In this document: positions 34,365 to 42,778 of the stretch, piece after piece | Layout: each line of letters starts with the position of its first letter | Position numbering within the stretch: position 1 is the first letter of the stretch | Assembly (NCBI GenBank): GCA_963763485.1 | Contig: CAVXOW010000005.1 | Location: 1,364,001-1,428,000 of the forward strand | DNA length: 64,000 nucleotides | DNA from: CAWCKS01 sp963763485 | GTDB lineage: Bacteria; Pseudomonadota; Alphaproteobacteria; Rhizobiales; Xanthobacteraceae | Direction: 5' to 3' | Made by a program: the position numbers and the translations under genes | Notes under the pieces: model-generated | Database searches by the model: none | The model's input: the letters and a program-made list of their open reading frames with translations, nothing else | What the model was told of the DNA's origin: nothing

Positions 34365-35566
34365 TCAGGCAGGCAGATAGGCCTTGGCGAGGCCAATCAC
34401 TGCCTTGGCGGCCGGAATTCCAACGCTGCTGACGATCGGAATGGCATAGGCGGTCAGGAACTTCCGAAGCGTCCCGGCATCGAACGGCCAGACCGGCAGT
34501 TCTTCGATCACCGCGCCAATCTTGCGCAGCCTTCGACCAGTTCCTCGTCGTCCTTCGAGATCGATCCCGATGGGAGCTGCAAGCGCAGCCGATCCAGTTC
34601 GCGCCGGATGCGCTGCGCGACCTCGCCCAGCAGCTGCCGTTTGTTCTTGAGCATGCCGCCGCGAAACGGCAGCAACGGTGCCATGAAAACCACCGGACCA
34701 AGGCACAGATAGGCAGCTACCGCGGCCGCGACGAGAAACTCCAGCGGCAGAGGCACGGTCAGATAATGATGTGAGACGGCGATCAGCAGAACGACGTTGA
34801 AGCCGATCAGCGTCAGCCCATACTGATTGCGCAAACCGATCTCGCCGACCGGCCGCAATCCGCCGGACCGGTCGGGATGCAGTGGCAACATATGCAGTTC
34901 GGAATGAGCGACGACATCTCGCAGGAACAGCGAAATGGCAATGCTCCGCAGTACGTAGATCGGCACCAGCGCATAAAAGAGAAATATGCAAAGCAGAAAC
35001 ACGACACCGACCGGCAGGAGCCGGCCGTCCTGCGCGATCCAGAACCCAACGCCCGCCGGCGAATAAGCGATGTAGTTGACGCAGGCGATGGTTGCTCCGA
35101 CCGCGACGCCGAGCAATTGTCCCGAGATGTTGACGATGCGAAAGCGCTTTCGCCAACGCTCGTTCAGGCTGCGCCTGTCGCGCTCCGAAATTGTGACGGT
35201 GCCGTCGGATTGCACGGCTCGCAGGGATTGGACGAGAATGTTCTGATCGTTGATCGTCAGGATCATCAGGCAGGGGAACGACACCAGGAACATGAAGAGG
35301 ATGTTCAGGTCGCGCAGAAACGGCAGCGGATGTCCCGGGCTCGGCGTGACGACCGAAAACGGCGCGCATAGTGCGAGTGCAAATAGCGGTACGAACGTCA
35401 GCGCGACGGAAACGGCGTAGATCTTTGTCGAGACAAAAGAGCCCGTGAAAACGAGGCGATCGAGCACCGCAAACGCGTGATGGACGGCTGAGCCCGATGT
35501 CGTCGCCAGGTCCATCGTCCAAATCTTCGTGGCCGGTTGGCTCAGTTCGGCGGTTGCGACCGACAT
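34365..35566 (-). pseudogene. Multi-pass membrane protein of unknown function, frameshift near the 3' end
   Basis: A hypothetical membrane protein of about 400 residues if the frame is repaired. The start MSVATAELSQP is followed by about six hydrophobic segments (IYAVSVALTFVPLFALALC, FLVSFPCLMILTI, LGVAVGATIACVNYIAY and others). The frame then breaks at EELVEG|CARLAR; the next frame continues LRKIGAVIEELPVWPFDAG and ends AKAVIGLAKAYLPA at 34365. One base seems missing between about 34530 and 34536. The WPFD..TLRKFL tail is a pattern I associate with conserved membrane proteins of unknown role, which supports the repair. Confidence 0.75.
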
Positions 35567-35727
35567 CGCTCGATCCCTTCGTCCGTAAAGAGTTGTCAAG
35601 GTTACGATAAGCACCCGTAGATTGCAATGAAGCGTCGTGCCGCTGGCCGCGACAATGCTGTCTCCGGTTGGGTATGTGCTTCGCGGCGGTGGTGGCTTTT
35701 TCGGCGGGGGCGGATACGCTCGCCTGA

Positions 35728-35781
35728 TCGATCGGGCATTTCCGGAAAAGGGGTACCGGCTTTCCGGACACGATCGTGCTC
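35728..35781. repeat. Hairpin repeat (GGCATTTCCGGAAAAGGGG family), diverged copy 3
   Basis: GCATTTCCGGAAAAGGGGTA then CCGGCTTTCCGGACACGATC matches the centre of the hairpins at 25.5 and 26.7 kb, but the outer arms differ (GATCG / CGATC). It lies directly upstream of the enoyl-CoA hydratase gene and could affect its leader. Confidence 0.7.
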
Positions 35782-35805
35782 AATCGGAACTGCAGGAAGC
35801 GCCCC

Positions 35806-36597
35806 ATGAGTGACAGCAAGACCGTACGCGTCGTCGAGCTCGTGACCCGCGACAACGGCATGATGGATGAGACCACCGTCGCCAAGCTGAAGAGCGACCT
35901 CGACGCTGCCGAGGCCGCGAACGTGCGCGCCGTCGTCCTCGTCGGGACTCGCCCCGGCTTCTTCATTCGCCATTACACGCTCGATGTTTTGCTCGAACGT
36001 GGCGAGGCCATGAACAAGCAGGGCGTCGCGTTCAATGCGGCGCGGCCTGCACCGGAACGTCCATTCCACGAACTGCTGCGGCGGATCGAGACCATGCCGA
36101 TTGCCGTGATCGCGGCGATCAACGGCACCGCGATGGGCGGTGGCTTCGAGCTGGCGCTCGCCTGCGATCTGCGCATCGCGCAATCAGGCGATTTCCTGAT
36201 TGGCCTGCCGGAAGTCAATCTCGGCATCCTGCCGGGCGCCGGCGGCACGCAGCGGCTGCCGCGCCTGATCGGCGAAGCGCGCGCGCTGGAGTTGATCATG
36301 CTCGGCCGCGCGCTGCCGCCGCGCGAGGCCTTGGCGACAGGCCTCGTTCATGAGGTGGTGGGGGATGCGCGCGCTCGTGCGCTGGAGCTCGCGGCGGCTG
36401 TCGCCGCGCGTCCGGCGCATTCGATCGCGGCGGTCAAGCGCCTGGTCCGCAACGCCACCGCGCGCCCGCTGGTCGAAGGCCTGAACGAGGAGCGCACGCT
36501 GTTTGCCGATGCGCTCGGGCGCACCGAGACGCTGCGCCACATGCGCGAGGCGGTCCACGGCTCGCGAAAGATCGAGGACGAGCCGCCGCACGACTGA
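35806..36597 (+). CDS. Enoyl-CoA hydratase/isomerase family protein
   Basis: A 263-residue crotonase-fold protein. The oxyanion-hole region reads AINGTAMGGGFELALACDLRIA, and LPEVNLGILPGAGGTQRLPRL supplies the first catalytic Glu. The second Glu position is filled by the Glu in ARALELIML, so hydratase activity is plausible. The first 55 residues diverge from the family (RDNGMMDETTVAKLKSDLD). ATG 35806 is chosen, since the longer frame overlaps the hairpin repeat region. It stands alone. Confidence 0.88.
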   Translation: MSDSKTVRVVELVTRDNGMMDETTVAKLKSDLDAAEAANVRAVVLVGTRPGFFIRHYTLDVLLERGEAMNKQGVAFNAARPAPERPFHELLRRIETMPIAVIAAINGTAMGGGFELALACDLRIAQSGDFLIGLPEVNLGILPGAGGTQRLPRLIGEARALELIMLGRALPPREALATGLVHEVVGDARARALELAAAVAARPAHSIAAVKRLVRNATARPLVEGLNEERTLFADALGRTETLRHMREAVHGSRKIEDEPPHD

Positions 36598-36712
36598 TGC
36601 GATGGACAAGCTGGCGCCCGCGACGCGCGCGACCTTGGAATAACGACAGCCCGTTCGAGGTCGCCGGTCCGCGTGTTCGGGAACAGCTGGTGGCAAAAAT
36701 TACTACTTGACT

Positions 36713-36730
36713 CTACCAACTAGTAGGTAG
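36713..36730. promoter_or_regulatory. Probable TetR operator between -35 and -10
   Basis: CTACCAACTAGTAGGTAG is an 18-bp palindrome with 16 of 18 symmetric positions, centred on CTAG. It follows a consensus-like -35 TTGACT at 36707-36712 and ends just before TAGATAT, which may serve as -10. A repressor bound here would block the promoter of the four-gene operon whose last gene encodes a TetR protein. Confidence 0.7.
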
Positions 36731-36766
36731 ATATGGCATCCGCCAAAGCGAACCTTGGAGGATGCG

Positions 36767-37165
36767 ATGAAACCCGAAGTATTCTGGCTCACGGCCACTA
36801 TCTTGATGACCGCCCTGTTCTGGGTGCCTTACGTGCTCAACCGCATTGCCGTCTGTGGTTTGTCGGGCACCCTGTCGGGCAACATCCCGGATATGAACCT
36901 TCTTTCGGGTTGGGCGCAGCGCGCCGCCCGGGCCCATCAGAATGCCATTGAAAACCTCGTCCTGTTCGCGGTGCTCGTGCTGATCGCGCAAATGCAGGGC
37001 GTCGCGCCGACACTGCTCGCCGCCGTGACACAGGTCTATTTCTTCACGCGCCTCGTCCATTTCATCGTTTACACCGTGGGTCTGCCGGCATTGCGGACGC
37101 TGACCTTCACGGTGGGCTGGGTCTGCCAGATCGTACTGATCCTGGCGATCTTCAAGCTGATCTGA
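36767..37165 (+). CDS. MAPEG-family membrane protein
   Basis: A 132-residue membrane protein with four hydrophobic segments. RAARAHQNAIENLVLFAVL is the MAPEG signature (glutathione-dependent and eicosanoid-type membrane enzymes), and YFFTRLVHFIVYTVGLPALRTLTF follows the family pattern. Bacterial members are mostly uncharacterised, and some have glutathione transferase activity. The ATG at 36767 has GGAGGATGCG upstream. It opens the MAPEG / SDR / cupin / TetR operon. Confidence 0.88.
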   Translation: MKPEVFWLTATILMTALFWVPYVLNRIAVCGLSGTLSGNIPDMNLLSGWAQRAARAHQNAIENLVLFAVLVLIAQMQGVAPTLLAAVTQVYFFTRLVHFIVYTVGLPALRTLTFTVGWVCQIVLILAIFKLI

Positions 37166-37177
37166 AGGCGGCGGCAA

Positions 37178-37891
37178 ATGGTTTCGGACGAACAAAATCC
37201 AGCCGTCCTGATTGCCGGGATCGGCGAGGGTTTTGGCCTGTCGCTGGCCAAGATCTTTGCCGGAGCCGGTTACGACATCGTTGGCCTGTCGCGCAGTGGC
37301 CGCGCCGATGCGGCGGCGGGCGCTTTGGCCGCAGCGCGAGGACGCGCCTACGTCTCCCTGACCTGCGACCTTGCCGTCGATGGTGCTGTTGCGCACGCGT
37401 TGGCGCCCCACGCCGGGCGCATCGACGTCGCGATCTACAACGCCCACCATTTCCTGTTCGCCCCGTTTCTCGAGATCGGCGCCGGCGCGTTTGCGCAAGC
37501 CCTGGCGGTCAATTGCGAGGGTGCGGTCTCGGTAGCCCGCGCGCTGCTGCCTGCAATGCTGGCCCGCGGACGGGGCACGCTGATCATGACTGGCGCAACG
37601 GCGGCCCGGCGCGCAACGGCCGGCTTTGCCGCCCTTGCGGCCTCGAAGTTCGCGCTACGCGCGGTGGCGCAATCGCTCGCTCGCGAATTTGGCGCCAAGG
37701 GCATCCACGTCGCGCACGTCATCGTGGATGGGTTGATCGACGAGCCGCAGACGCGCCTGCGGTTTCCCGACAGGCATGGTGCGCTGATGGAAGGTGACGA
37801 GCTTGCCGCGGCCTACCTGTCGATCGTCCGCCAGCCGCCGAGCGTCTGGACGCACGAACTCGATCTGCGACCTGCTGGAGAAAGGTTCTAG
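37178..37891 (+). CDS. Atypical short-chain dehydrogenase without catalytic Tyr
   Basis: A 237-residue SDR-fold protein. The cofactor loop is GIGEGFGLSLA, and Asp of the DLAVDG region follows. In the active site, Ser is replaced (MTGATAAR) and the YxxxK motif reads LAASK: Leu153 stands where Tyr is required, while Lys157 is kept. A related atypical subgroup with FAxxxAKFALRAL is known to me from proteobacteria, so this is probably not a mutation. It may bind a nucleotide without classical redox chemistry. It begins 12 bp after the MAPEG gene. Confidence 0.85.
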   Translation: MVSDEQNPAVLIAGIGEGFGLSLAKIFAGAGYDIVGLSRSGRADAAAGALAAARGRAYVSLTCDLAVDGAVAHALAPHAGRIDVAIYNAHHFLFAPFLEIGAGAFAQALAVNCEGAVSVARALLPAMLARGRGTLIMTGATAARRATAGFAALAASKFALRAVAQSLAREFGAKGIHVAHVIVDGLIDEPQTRLRFPDRHGALMEGDELAAAYLSIVRQPPSVWTHELDLRPAGERF

Positions 37892-37893
37892 CC

Positions 37894-38559
37894 ATGGATG
37901 AGCTGCTCAACGCAGATTTCACGCAACGCGTCGTGATCAATTCGAATGCCGAGCCGTGGCAGCCATCGCCGTCGCCGGGTGTCGCGCGCCGCAAGCTCGA
38001 TCGCATCGGCGGCGAGGTCGCGCGGGCAACATCCATTGTGCGCTATGCGCCAAACAGTTCGTTCCCGCCGCACCGCCATGATGAAGGCGAGGAATTCCTG
38101 GTGCTGGCCGGCGTGTTCTCGGACGAGCACGGTGACTATCCGGCCGGCACCTACATTCGCAACCAGCCCGGAAGTGTGCACGCGCCCCGAACCGGCCCCG
38201 GCTGCATCATCTTCGTCAAGCTCAGACAGATGGATGCTCAGGATTCGGCCCGCGTCGTGCGAATGCAAGCCGAGCTGTCGTGGGAGACGCTCGATGCGCG
38301 GGGTGCGCGAAGGGCGCTGCTGCATGCCGATCCGATGTCGCGCGAAACGGTCGCGCTGGAGCAGGTGCCGCCCGGTTATGCTGGCATCCCTACGATTTGC
38401 CCGCGCGGCGAGGAGATCCTCGTTCTGCAAGGTGCGCTTGCCGATGAGCACGGTGAATACGGGGAGGGCTTCTGGATTCGCAATCCGGCGGGTTTCCTGC
38501 GCACCTTGCGATCCGCAGGCGGGGCGCGCTATTGGGTCAAGCGAGGTCACCTGCCGTGA
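37894..38559 (+). CDS. Double-cupin protein of the ChrR anti-sigma cupin type
   Basis: A 221-residue protein with two cupin domains. The first (about 40-105) has an intact metal motif FPPHRHDEGEEFLVLAG and a following HAP. The second (about 140-215) keeps the Glu (CPRGEEILVLQG), but the two His are gone. The arrangement resembles the cupin part of ChrR anti-sigma factors, yet the zinc-binding N-terminal anti-sigma domain is missing and no ECF gene is adjacent. It starts 2 bp after the SDR stop. Confidence 0.82.
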   Translation: MDELLNADFTQRVVINSNAEPWQPSPSPGVARRKLDRIGGEVARATSIVRYAPNSSFPPHRHDEGEEFLVLAGVFSDEHGDYPAGTYIRNQPGSVHAPRTGPGCIIFVKLRQMDAQDSARVVRMQAELSWETLDARGARRALLHADPMSRETVALEQVPPGYAGIPTICPRGEEILVLQGALADEHGEYGEGFWIRNPAGFLRTLRSAGGARYWVKRGHLP

Positions 38560-38583
38560 CCGGCGTCAAACCAGCTGCGAGAA

Positions 38584-39180
38584 ATGGCCGCCAAACCCGT
38601 TGCACCCAATGGTGATACCGCGCAGCGGTTGATCGATGTCGCCATGGAGCTGATCCAGACGCGCGGCTTCAGCGCGATCAGCTACCAGGATCTCGCGGAC
38701 CGGCTCGGCATTCGCAAGGCGAGCATCCACTATCACTTTCCCTCCAAGACCGACCTCGGTGTTGCAGCGCTGCGAGCTTACGTCGGCGGCTTCGAGGCGG
38801 CACTTGCGGCAATCGACGCCAATCCCCGCCTGAACTGCGCCAAACGGTTCGATCAGTACTGCGAGCCGTTTCGCGCCCTGGCGGCGACGCCCGACAAGGT
38901 CTGCATGTGCGGTGCGCTCGCCTCCGAACTGTTTGCGTTGCCGGAGCAGATGCGGCCGTTCATCAAGGCGTTCTTCGCCATGCACGAGAGCTGGCTGACG
39001 GCGCTCGTCAAACACGGCACGAAGAGCGGCGAGTTTCGCCGGATCGCGGCGCCCGACAAGGTCGCGCACATGATCTTTTCCGCATTGCAGGGCTCGCTGA
39101 TCGTGCGACGAACCGTCGGCGAGCCAGCCAAGACCGAAGCAGTCATTGCGACGTTGCGGGCAACGCTGCTGCAGCCTTGA
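38584..39180 (+). CDS. TetR-family transcriptional regulator
   Basis: A 198-residue repressor with an N-terminal helix-turn-helix (GFSAISYQDLADRLGIRKASIHYHFPSKTDL at about 26-56). The C-terminal helical domain resembles TetR_C regulators of the AcrR type, with MCGALASELFALPEQM. It is the last gene of the operon and presumably represses it by binding the palindrome at 36713-36730, an inference from position. The ligand is unknown. Confidence 0.93.
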   Translation: MAAKPVAPNGDTAQRLIDVAMELIQTRGFSAISYQDLADRLGIRKASIHYHFPSKTDLGVAALRAYVGGFEAALAAIDANPRLNCAKRFDQYCEPFRALAATPDKVCMCGALASELFALPEQMRPFIKAFFAMHESWLTALVKHGTKSGEFRRIAAPDKVAHMIFSALQGSLIVRRTVGEPAKTEAVIATLRATLLQP

Positions 39181-39201
39181 AGCCTCGCGATCAGACGCGA
39201 C

Positions 39202-39366
39202 CTAAATCCGGCCGAGCAGCACCAGGATCAACAGGATCACGACAATCAGCCCGAGCCCGCCGCCGCCGTAGTAGCCGGTGCCGTAAAACGGCCCGCCGCC
39301 AATGCCGCTGAATCCGCCAAGCAGCGCAATCACCAAAATGATCAGAATGATCGTACCAATGCTCAT
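39202..39366 (-). CDS. DUF3309 microprotein, 54 residues
   Basis: A short protein reading MSIGTIILIILVIALLGG, a Gly/Tyr-rich middle (GPFYGTGYYGGGG) and a second hydrophobic stretch LGLIVVILLILVLLGRI. Two transmembrane segments joined by a glycine loop are the hallmark of the DUF3309 family of alphaproteobacterial small membrane proteins, function unknown. AGGAGGGCTTC precedes the start. Confidence 0.85.
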   Translation of the reverse strand: MSIGTIILIILVIALLGGFSGIGGGPFYGTGYYGGGGLGLIVVILLILVLLGRI

Positions 39367-39473
39367 CTGAAGCCCTCCTCCGAGACCGACGACGTTCTAG
39401 TTCCCGTCGTCAATCGCCGGAGGCGGTTCCGGTTCCATTAGTTTCGGTGGGCGACATGCGCGCCGCGCGGGAC

Positions 39474-40256
39474 CTATTTCGTCTTGAGGTCGTTCTTCTC
39501 GACCTGGTCGTAGACCAGGGTCGCGACCTGCTGCAGCTTGTCGCGATCGGCCGGCCCGCACAACGCGTAGCCGACCCCGCTATCGCTCCAGAACATCGAG
39601 GCGTCGGTGCGCTTGGTGGTGTACCGCATCTGCATGTCGGCCGTCTTGGCGCGCGACGAGTAGACCGTGAAACGCTCGCCGGTCGGCCCCTCATACATGA
39701 AGAACGCCGCCGGACCGTCGGGGCCCGGCAACAGCCGGCCACCGACCAGTTTCAGCCCGGCCTTGTCGAGCTGCGGCGGCGTCACCTGGTAGCCGACCCG
39801 CTTCGACAGCCACTGCTGCAGGTGATCGCGCTCCGAGCCTCCGACCTCGACCGGATGCCGCACCTCGACGACATAGAGCCGGTGCGCGTCGAGCGCATCT
39901 TCGGTGAAGTTCGCATAGGCCGACGGCGTCGCGGCGACGCCATGCATGGTCCAGCCGATCGCGCCGCCTGAGACGAACGCCAGCGTCGCTGCCGCGACGG
40001 CACCGTACATCCAGCGCCGCGGCCGGCCGATGATCCGTTCGATCTCGAGTCGCTTCGGAATCGCCTCGTCGATCACGCCGCCGTAGCGCTGCTGCAGTTG
40101 CGCCGCTATCGCGCGCCAGCCCGCGACCCGCGCCGCGTCGTCCGGATGCGACTTCAGCCACGCCTCCACATTGGCGCAGCGGTCGTCGGGCAATTCGCCG
40201 TCGACATAGGCGTGAAGCTCGTCTTCCGTGACGGGCAGATTGAGCTCTTTCATCAT
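39474..40256 (-). CDS. Transmembrane anti-sigma factor
   Basis: A 260-residue anti-sigma factor encoded immediately after an ECF sigma gene. The N-terminal domain has DELHAYVDGELPDDRCANVE but no HxxxCxxC zinc set. One transmembrane segment (YGAVAAATLAFVSGGAIGW, about 83-101) separates it from a periplasmic domain that could sense a signal. The gene lies 29 bp downstream of the sigma-factor gene. Confidence 0.9.
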   Translation of the reverse strand: MMKELNLPVTEDELHAYVDGELPDDRCANVEAWLKSHPDDAARVAGWRAIAAQLQQRYGGVIDEAIPKRLEIERIIGRPRRWMYGAVAAATLAFVSGGAIGWTMHGVAATPSAYANFTEDALDAHRLYVVEVRHPVEVGGSERDHLQQWLSKRVGYQVTPPQLDKAGLKLVGGRLLPGPDGPAAFFMYEGPTGERFTVYSSRAKTADMQMRYTTKRTDASMFWSDSGVGYALCGPADRDKLQQVATLVYDQVEKNDLKTK

Positions 40257-40285
40257 CGTCTTCCTTCGAACCTGCTTCGCGCGAA

Positions 40286-40774
40286 TTACTTCACGCGTCT
40301 AAGCGGCGGACGCTCCCCTTCGATCACCGACTTGACGTGGGCGCGGGCCCTTGCGAGCCGCGACATCACTGTTCCGATCGGTACGCCCTGAATGTCGGCG
40401 ACCTCGCGGTAGGACAATCCTTCCAGCACCACGAGCAGCAGCACCGAGCGCTGGTCCTCGATCAAGCTGCCCAGCGCCCGCTCGATGTCGCGGCTCTCCG
40501 CTTCGGTGCCGCCGGCCTCGGCGGCATCGTCGGGAAGCTGCATCAGCGTCGGCCGCCGCGCCATCGAGCGGCGGCGGTTGCGGTTCAGGTTGGTGAGGAT
40601 CGTGTAAAGCCAGCTTCGCAAATCTCCGCCGTGAAATAACCTTTCCGAACGCAAGGCGCGTACCAACGTGTCTTGCACCAGGTCGTCGGCAATATCGACG
40701 TCGCGCGTCAGTGCTCTCGCGTAGCGCCGGAGCGCCGGAATCATCTCTTCCACACTTTGACGAAAGTCGACCAT
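40286..40774 (-). CDS. ECF-type RNA polymerase sigma factor
   Basis: A 162-residue extracytoplasmic-function sigma factor. Region 2 has DIADDLVQDTLVRAL and GDLRSWLYTILTNLNRNRRR; region 4 has VLLLVVLEGLSYREVADIQG and PIGTVMSRLARARA. I chose the ATG at 40774 (MVDFRQSVEEM), since the earlier start adds an untypical leader. It is paired with the anti-sigma gene and divergent from fabI. The regulon is unknown. Confidence 0.92.
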   Translation of the reverse strand: MVDFRQSVEEMIPALRRYARALTRDVDIADDLVQDTLVRALRSERLFHGGDLRSWLYTILTNLNRNRRRSMARRPTLMQLPDDAAEAGGTEAESRDIERALGSLIEDQRSVLLLVVLEGLSYREVADIQGVPIGTVMSRLARARAHVKSVIEGERPPLRRVK

Positions 40775-40955
40775 AACCGATCCCGGGTTCAAGTTCCCTG
40801 TTAGCATAACACCCTGAGGGAAAAGCTATTCCTCGCCGCAGGCGCGGGGACCACGCGAGAGCGGTCAACTTGAAGGCCGATAGGCGCTGTGCCATTAACT
40901 TCTGTGTGGCGCGCAGGCGGAATCCGGCAAAGAACCGTCAAAAAGAGGGATCGGA

Positions 40956-41780
40956 ATGGCTGAATCTGGCGCTCTGATGCGCGGCAAGCGCGGCATCGTG
41001 TTTGGGGTCGCGAACAACCGCTCGATTGCCTGGGGAATAGCCAAGGCCTGCCGCGCCCAGGGCGCCGAGCTGGGTTTCACTTTCCAGGGCGATGCGCTGA
41101 AAAAGCGCGTCGAACCGCTGGCGGCCGAGGTTGGCGGTATCCTGTTGGGGCATTGCGACGTCACTGAACCGGACACCATTGATGCGGCCTTTGCCGCCGC
41201 GGCCAAGGCCTGGGGCGCGATCGACTTCGTCGTCCACGCCATCGCGTTTTCCGACAAGGACCAGCTGTCCGGCCGCTATGTTGAGACCACGGCGGACAAT
41301 TTTTCCAGGACGATGCTGATCTCCTGCTACTCGCTGACCGCGATTGCCCAGCGCGCCGAGAAGCTGATGACCAATGGCGGCTCGATCCTGACGCTGACTT
41401 TCTACGGCGCCGAGAAATGGATGCCGCATTATAATGTGATGGGCGTAGCCAAGGCTGCGCTCGAGGCGTCGGTGCGCTACCTCGCCGCCGACCTCGGCGA
41501 GAAGAACATTCGCGTCAACGCGATCTCGGCCGGCCCGATCAAGACGCTCGCCTTCGCCGGCATCGCCAACTCGCGTTATCTCCTGAAATGGAACGAGTAC
41601 AACGCGCCGCTCAAGCGAACCGTGTCGATCGAGGAGGTCGGCGACAGCGCGCTCTATCTGCTTAGCGATCTGTCGCGCGGCGTCACCGGCGAAATCCACC
41701 ACGTCGATTCCGGCTACCACGTCGTCGGCATGAAGCGCCCCGACGCACCCGACATGACGCTCGCCAACGACAAGGATTGA
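40956..41780 (+). CDS. fabI: Enoyl-[acyl-carrier-protein] reductase FabI
   Basis: A 274-residue NADH-dependent enoyl-ACP reductase, the last reduction step of fatty acid elongation. The nucleotide loop is GVANNRSIAWGIAKA. The active site has the Tyr-x6-Lys pattern YNVMGVAK and a second Tyr in TLTFYGAEKWM; AISAGPIKTLAFAGI is the substrate loop. Length and motifs are typical. It is divergent from the ECF sigma factor gene, with the promoters in a 181-bp gap. Bradyrhizobia often hold more than one fabI, so it may be one of two. Confidence 0.95.
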   Translation: MAESGALMRGKRGIVFGVANNRSIAWGIAKACRAQGAELGFTFQGDALKKRVEPLAAEVGGILLGHCDVTEPDTIDAAFAAAAKAWGAIDFVVHAIAFSDKDQLSGRYVETTADNFSRTMLISCYSLTAIAQRAEKLMTNGGSILTLTFYGAEKWMPHYNVMGVAKAALEASVRYLAADLGEKNIRVNAISAGPIKTLAFAGIANSRYLLKWNEYNAPLKRTVSIEEVGDSALYLLSDLSRGVTGEIHHVDSGYHVVGMKRPDAPDMTLANDKD

Positions 41781-41785
41781 TTTTT

Positions 41786-41885
41786 TTCCGCTCATTCCCG
41801 CGAAAGCGGGAATCCAGCGGCGGCAAGAGTGATCTCTCGTTGTTTGGCAAAGACTGGGTCCCCGCTTCCGCGGGGACGAGCGGAA
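41786..41885. repeat. Composite palindromic repeat (TTCCCGCGAAAGCGGGAA type), copy 2
   Basis: TTCCGCTCATTCCCGCGAAA ... GGTCCCCGCTTCCGCGGGGA, ending CGAGCGGAA. Both the outer ends and the two hairpins match the copy at 9680-9786. It lies between fabI and the histidine phosphatase gene. Confidence 0.9.
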
Positions 41886-41900
41886 GGCGAAGTCCCTCTG

Positions 41901-42494
41901 ATGCCGACGATCTACCATATCAGACACGGCGAGACCGACTGGAACGTCGAGGGCCGGCTGCAGGGCTGGCGCGACCTGCCAATGAACGCGCGCGGCCTGA
42001 CACAGGCCGCCGCGGCCGCGGGCATCCTGCAAGATTTGTTCGCGCGCGAAGGTAAATCGCCCGATGATTTCGGCTATGTGTCGAGCCCGCTGACGCGCGC
42101 GACCACGACGATGCGGATCGTGCGCACCGAACTCAAATTGCCGGTCGAGGATTTTGCCCGCGACGACCGCCTGCGCGAGATCGGCTACGGCACCTGGGAG
42201 GGCCAGACCCTGCGCGAGATGCAGGAGCGCGATCCGGTGGCCTTTGCCAGGCGCACCGCCAACAAATGGGAGACTGCGCCGCCGTCCGGCGAGAGCTACG
42301 CCCATTTAGCTGCGCGTGTAAAAGCCTGGTACGAGACGCTGACCGAGGACACCGTCGTCGCCGCCCATGGCGGCACCACACGCGTCCTGATGGTGATCAC
42401 CGGCGCCGCGACGACGGAAGAGGCCGCCGACTGCCCGATCAAGCAGGGTGCGGTTTACGTGTTCGGCAAGGGGACGCTGACGACGTACAGTTAA
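41901..42494 (+). CDS. Histidine phosphatase family protein
   Basis: A 197-residue phosphatase of the phosphoglycerate-mutase-like branch. The catalytic RHGETDWN is at residues 8-15, SSPLTRATTTMRI holds a phosphate-binding Arg, and VVAAHGGTTRVLM carries the second active-site His. The protein is short for cofactor-dependent mutases and is probably a phosphatase. The ATG at 41901 follows the repeat; a longer in-frame start would run into it. Confidence 0.9.
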   Translation: MPTIYHIRHGETDWNVEGRLQGWRDLPMNARGLTQAAAAAGILQDLFAREGKSPDDFGYVSSPLTRATTTMRIVRTELKLPVEDFARDDRLREIGYGTWEGQTLREMQERDPVAFARRTANKWETAPPSGESYAHLAARVKAWYETLTEDTVVAAHGGTTRVLMVITGAATTEEAADCPIKQGAVYVFGKGTLTTYS

Positions 42495-42535
42495 CGGCCG
42501 GCAATTCGCGCGAATTCAAACGGATGCGTTTGATT

Positions 42536-42703
42536 ATCCTCCCCTGCGGAGCGCCAGCGAAGCGGGGGAGGGGGACCGCGCAAAGCGCGGTGGAGGGGGC
42601 GCCGCATGCTGTGTCGTTCCTCTTTTGCTTCACACGACACTCTGAATGCCCCCCACCATGCTTCGCATGGTCCCCCTCCCCCGCACAAAAGTGCGGGGGA
42701 GGA
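42536..42703. repeat. GGGGGAGG-type paired hairpin repeat
   Basis: The left part has CTCCCCTGCGGAGCGCCAGC and GACCGCGCAAAGCGCGGTGG; the right part has ACCATGCTTCGCATGGT and CCCCGCACAAAAGTGCGGGG. Ends TCCTCCCC and GGGGAGGA are inverse, giving an element of about 168 bp. It belongs to a family distinct from the other repeats and sits 75 bp upstream of aroC. Confidence 0.85.
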
Positions 42704-42778
42704 TGCAACAACCGTCGTGCCGTCTATGGTGAATGAACCTCAATTGACCCTCCCTTCGCCTCAGGCTACCAACTCGCC

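Noticed and set aside
34365..35966. Long minus-strand frame extending through the enoyl-CoA hydratase start
   Set aside because: Only its last 50 codons resemble a protein, namely the displaced end of the membrane gene. The rest is an out-of-frame reading.
40775..40800. GGAAC-type ECF autoregulatory promoter upstream of the sigma gene
   Set aside because: GGAAC is present on the minus strand (about 40793-40797), but it is only about 20 bp from the chosen start codon and no -10 at 16-17 bp spacing fits.
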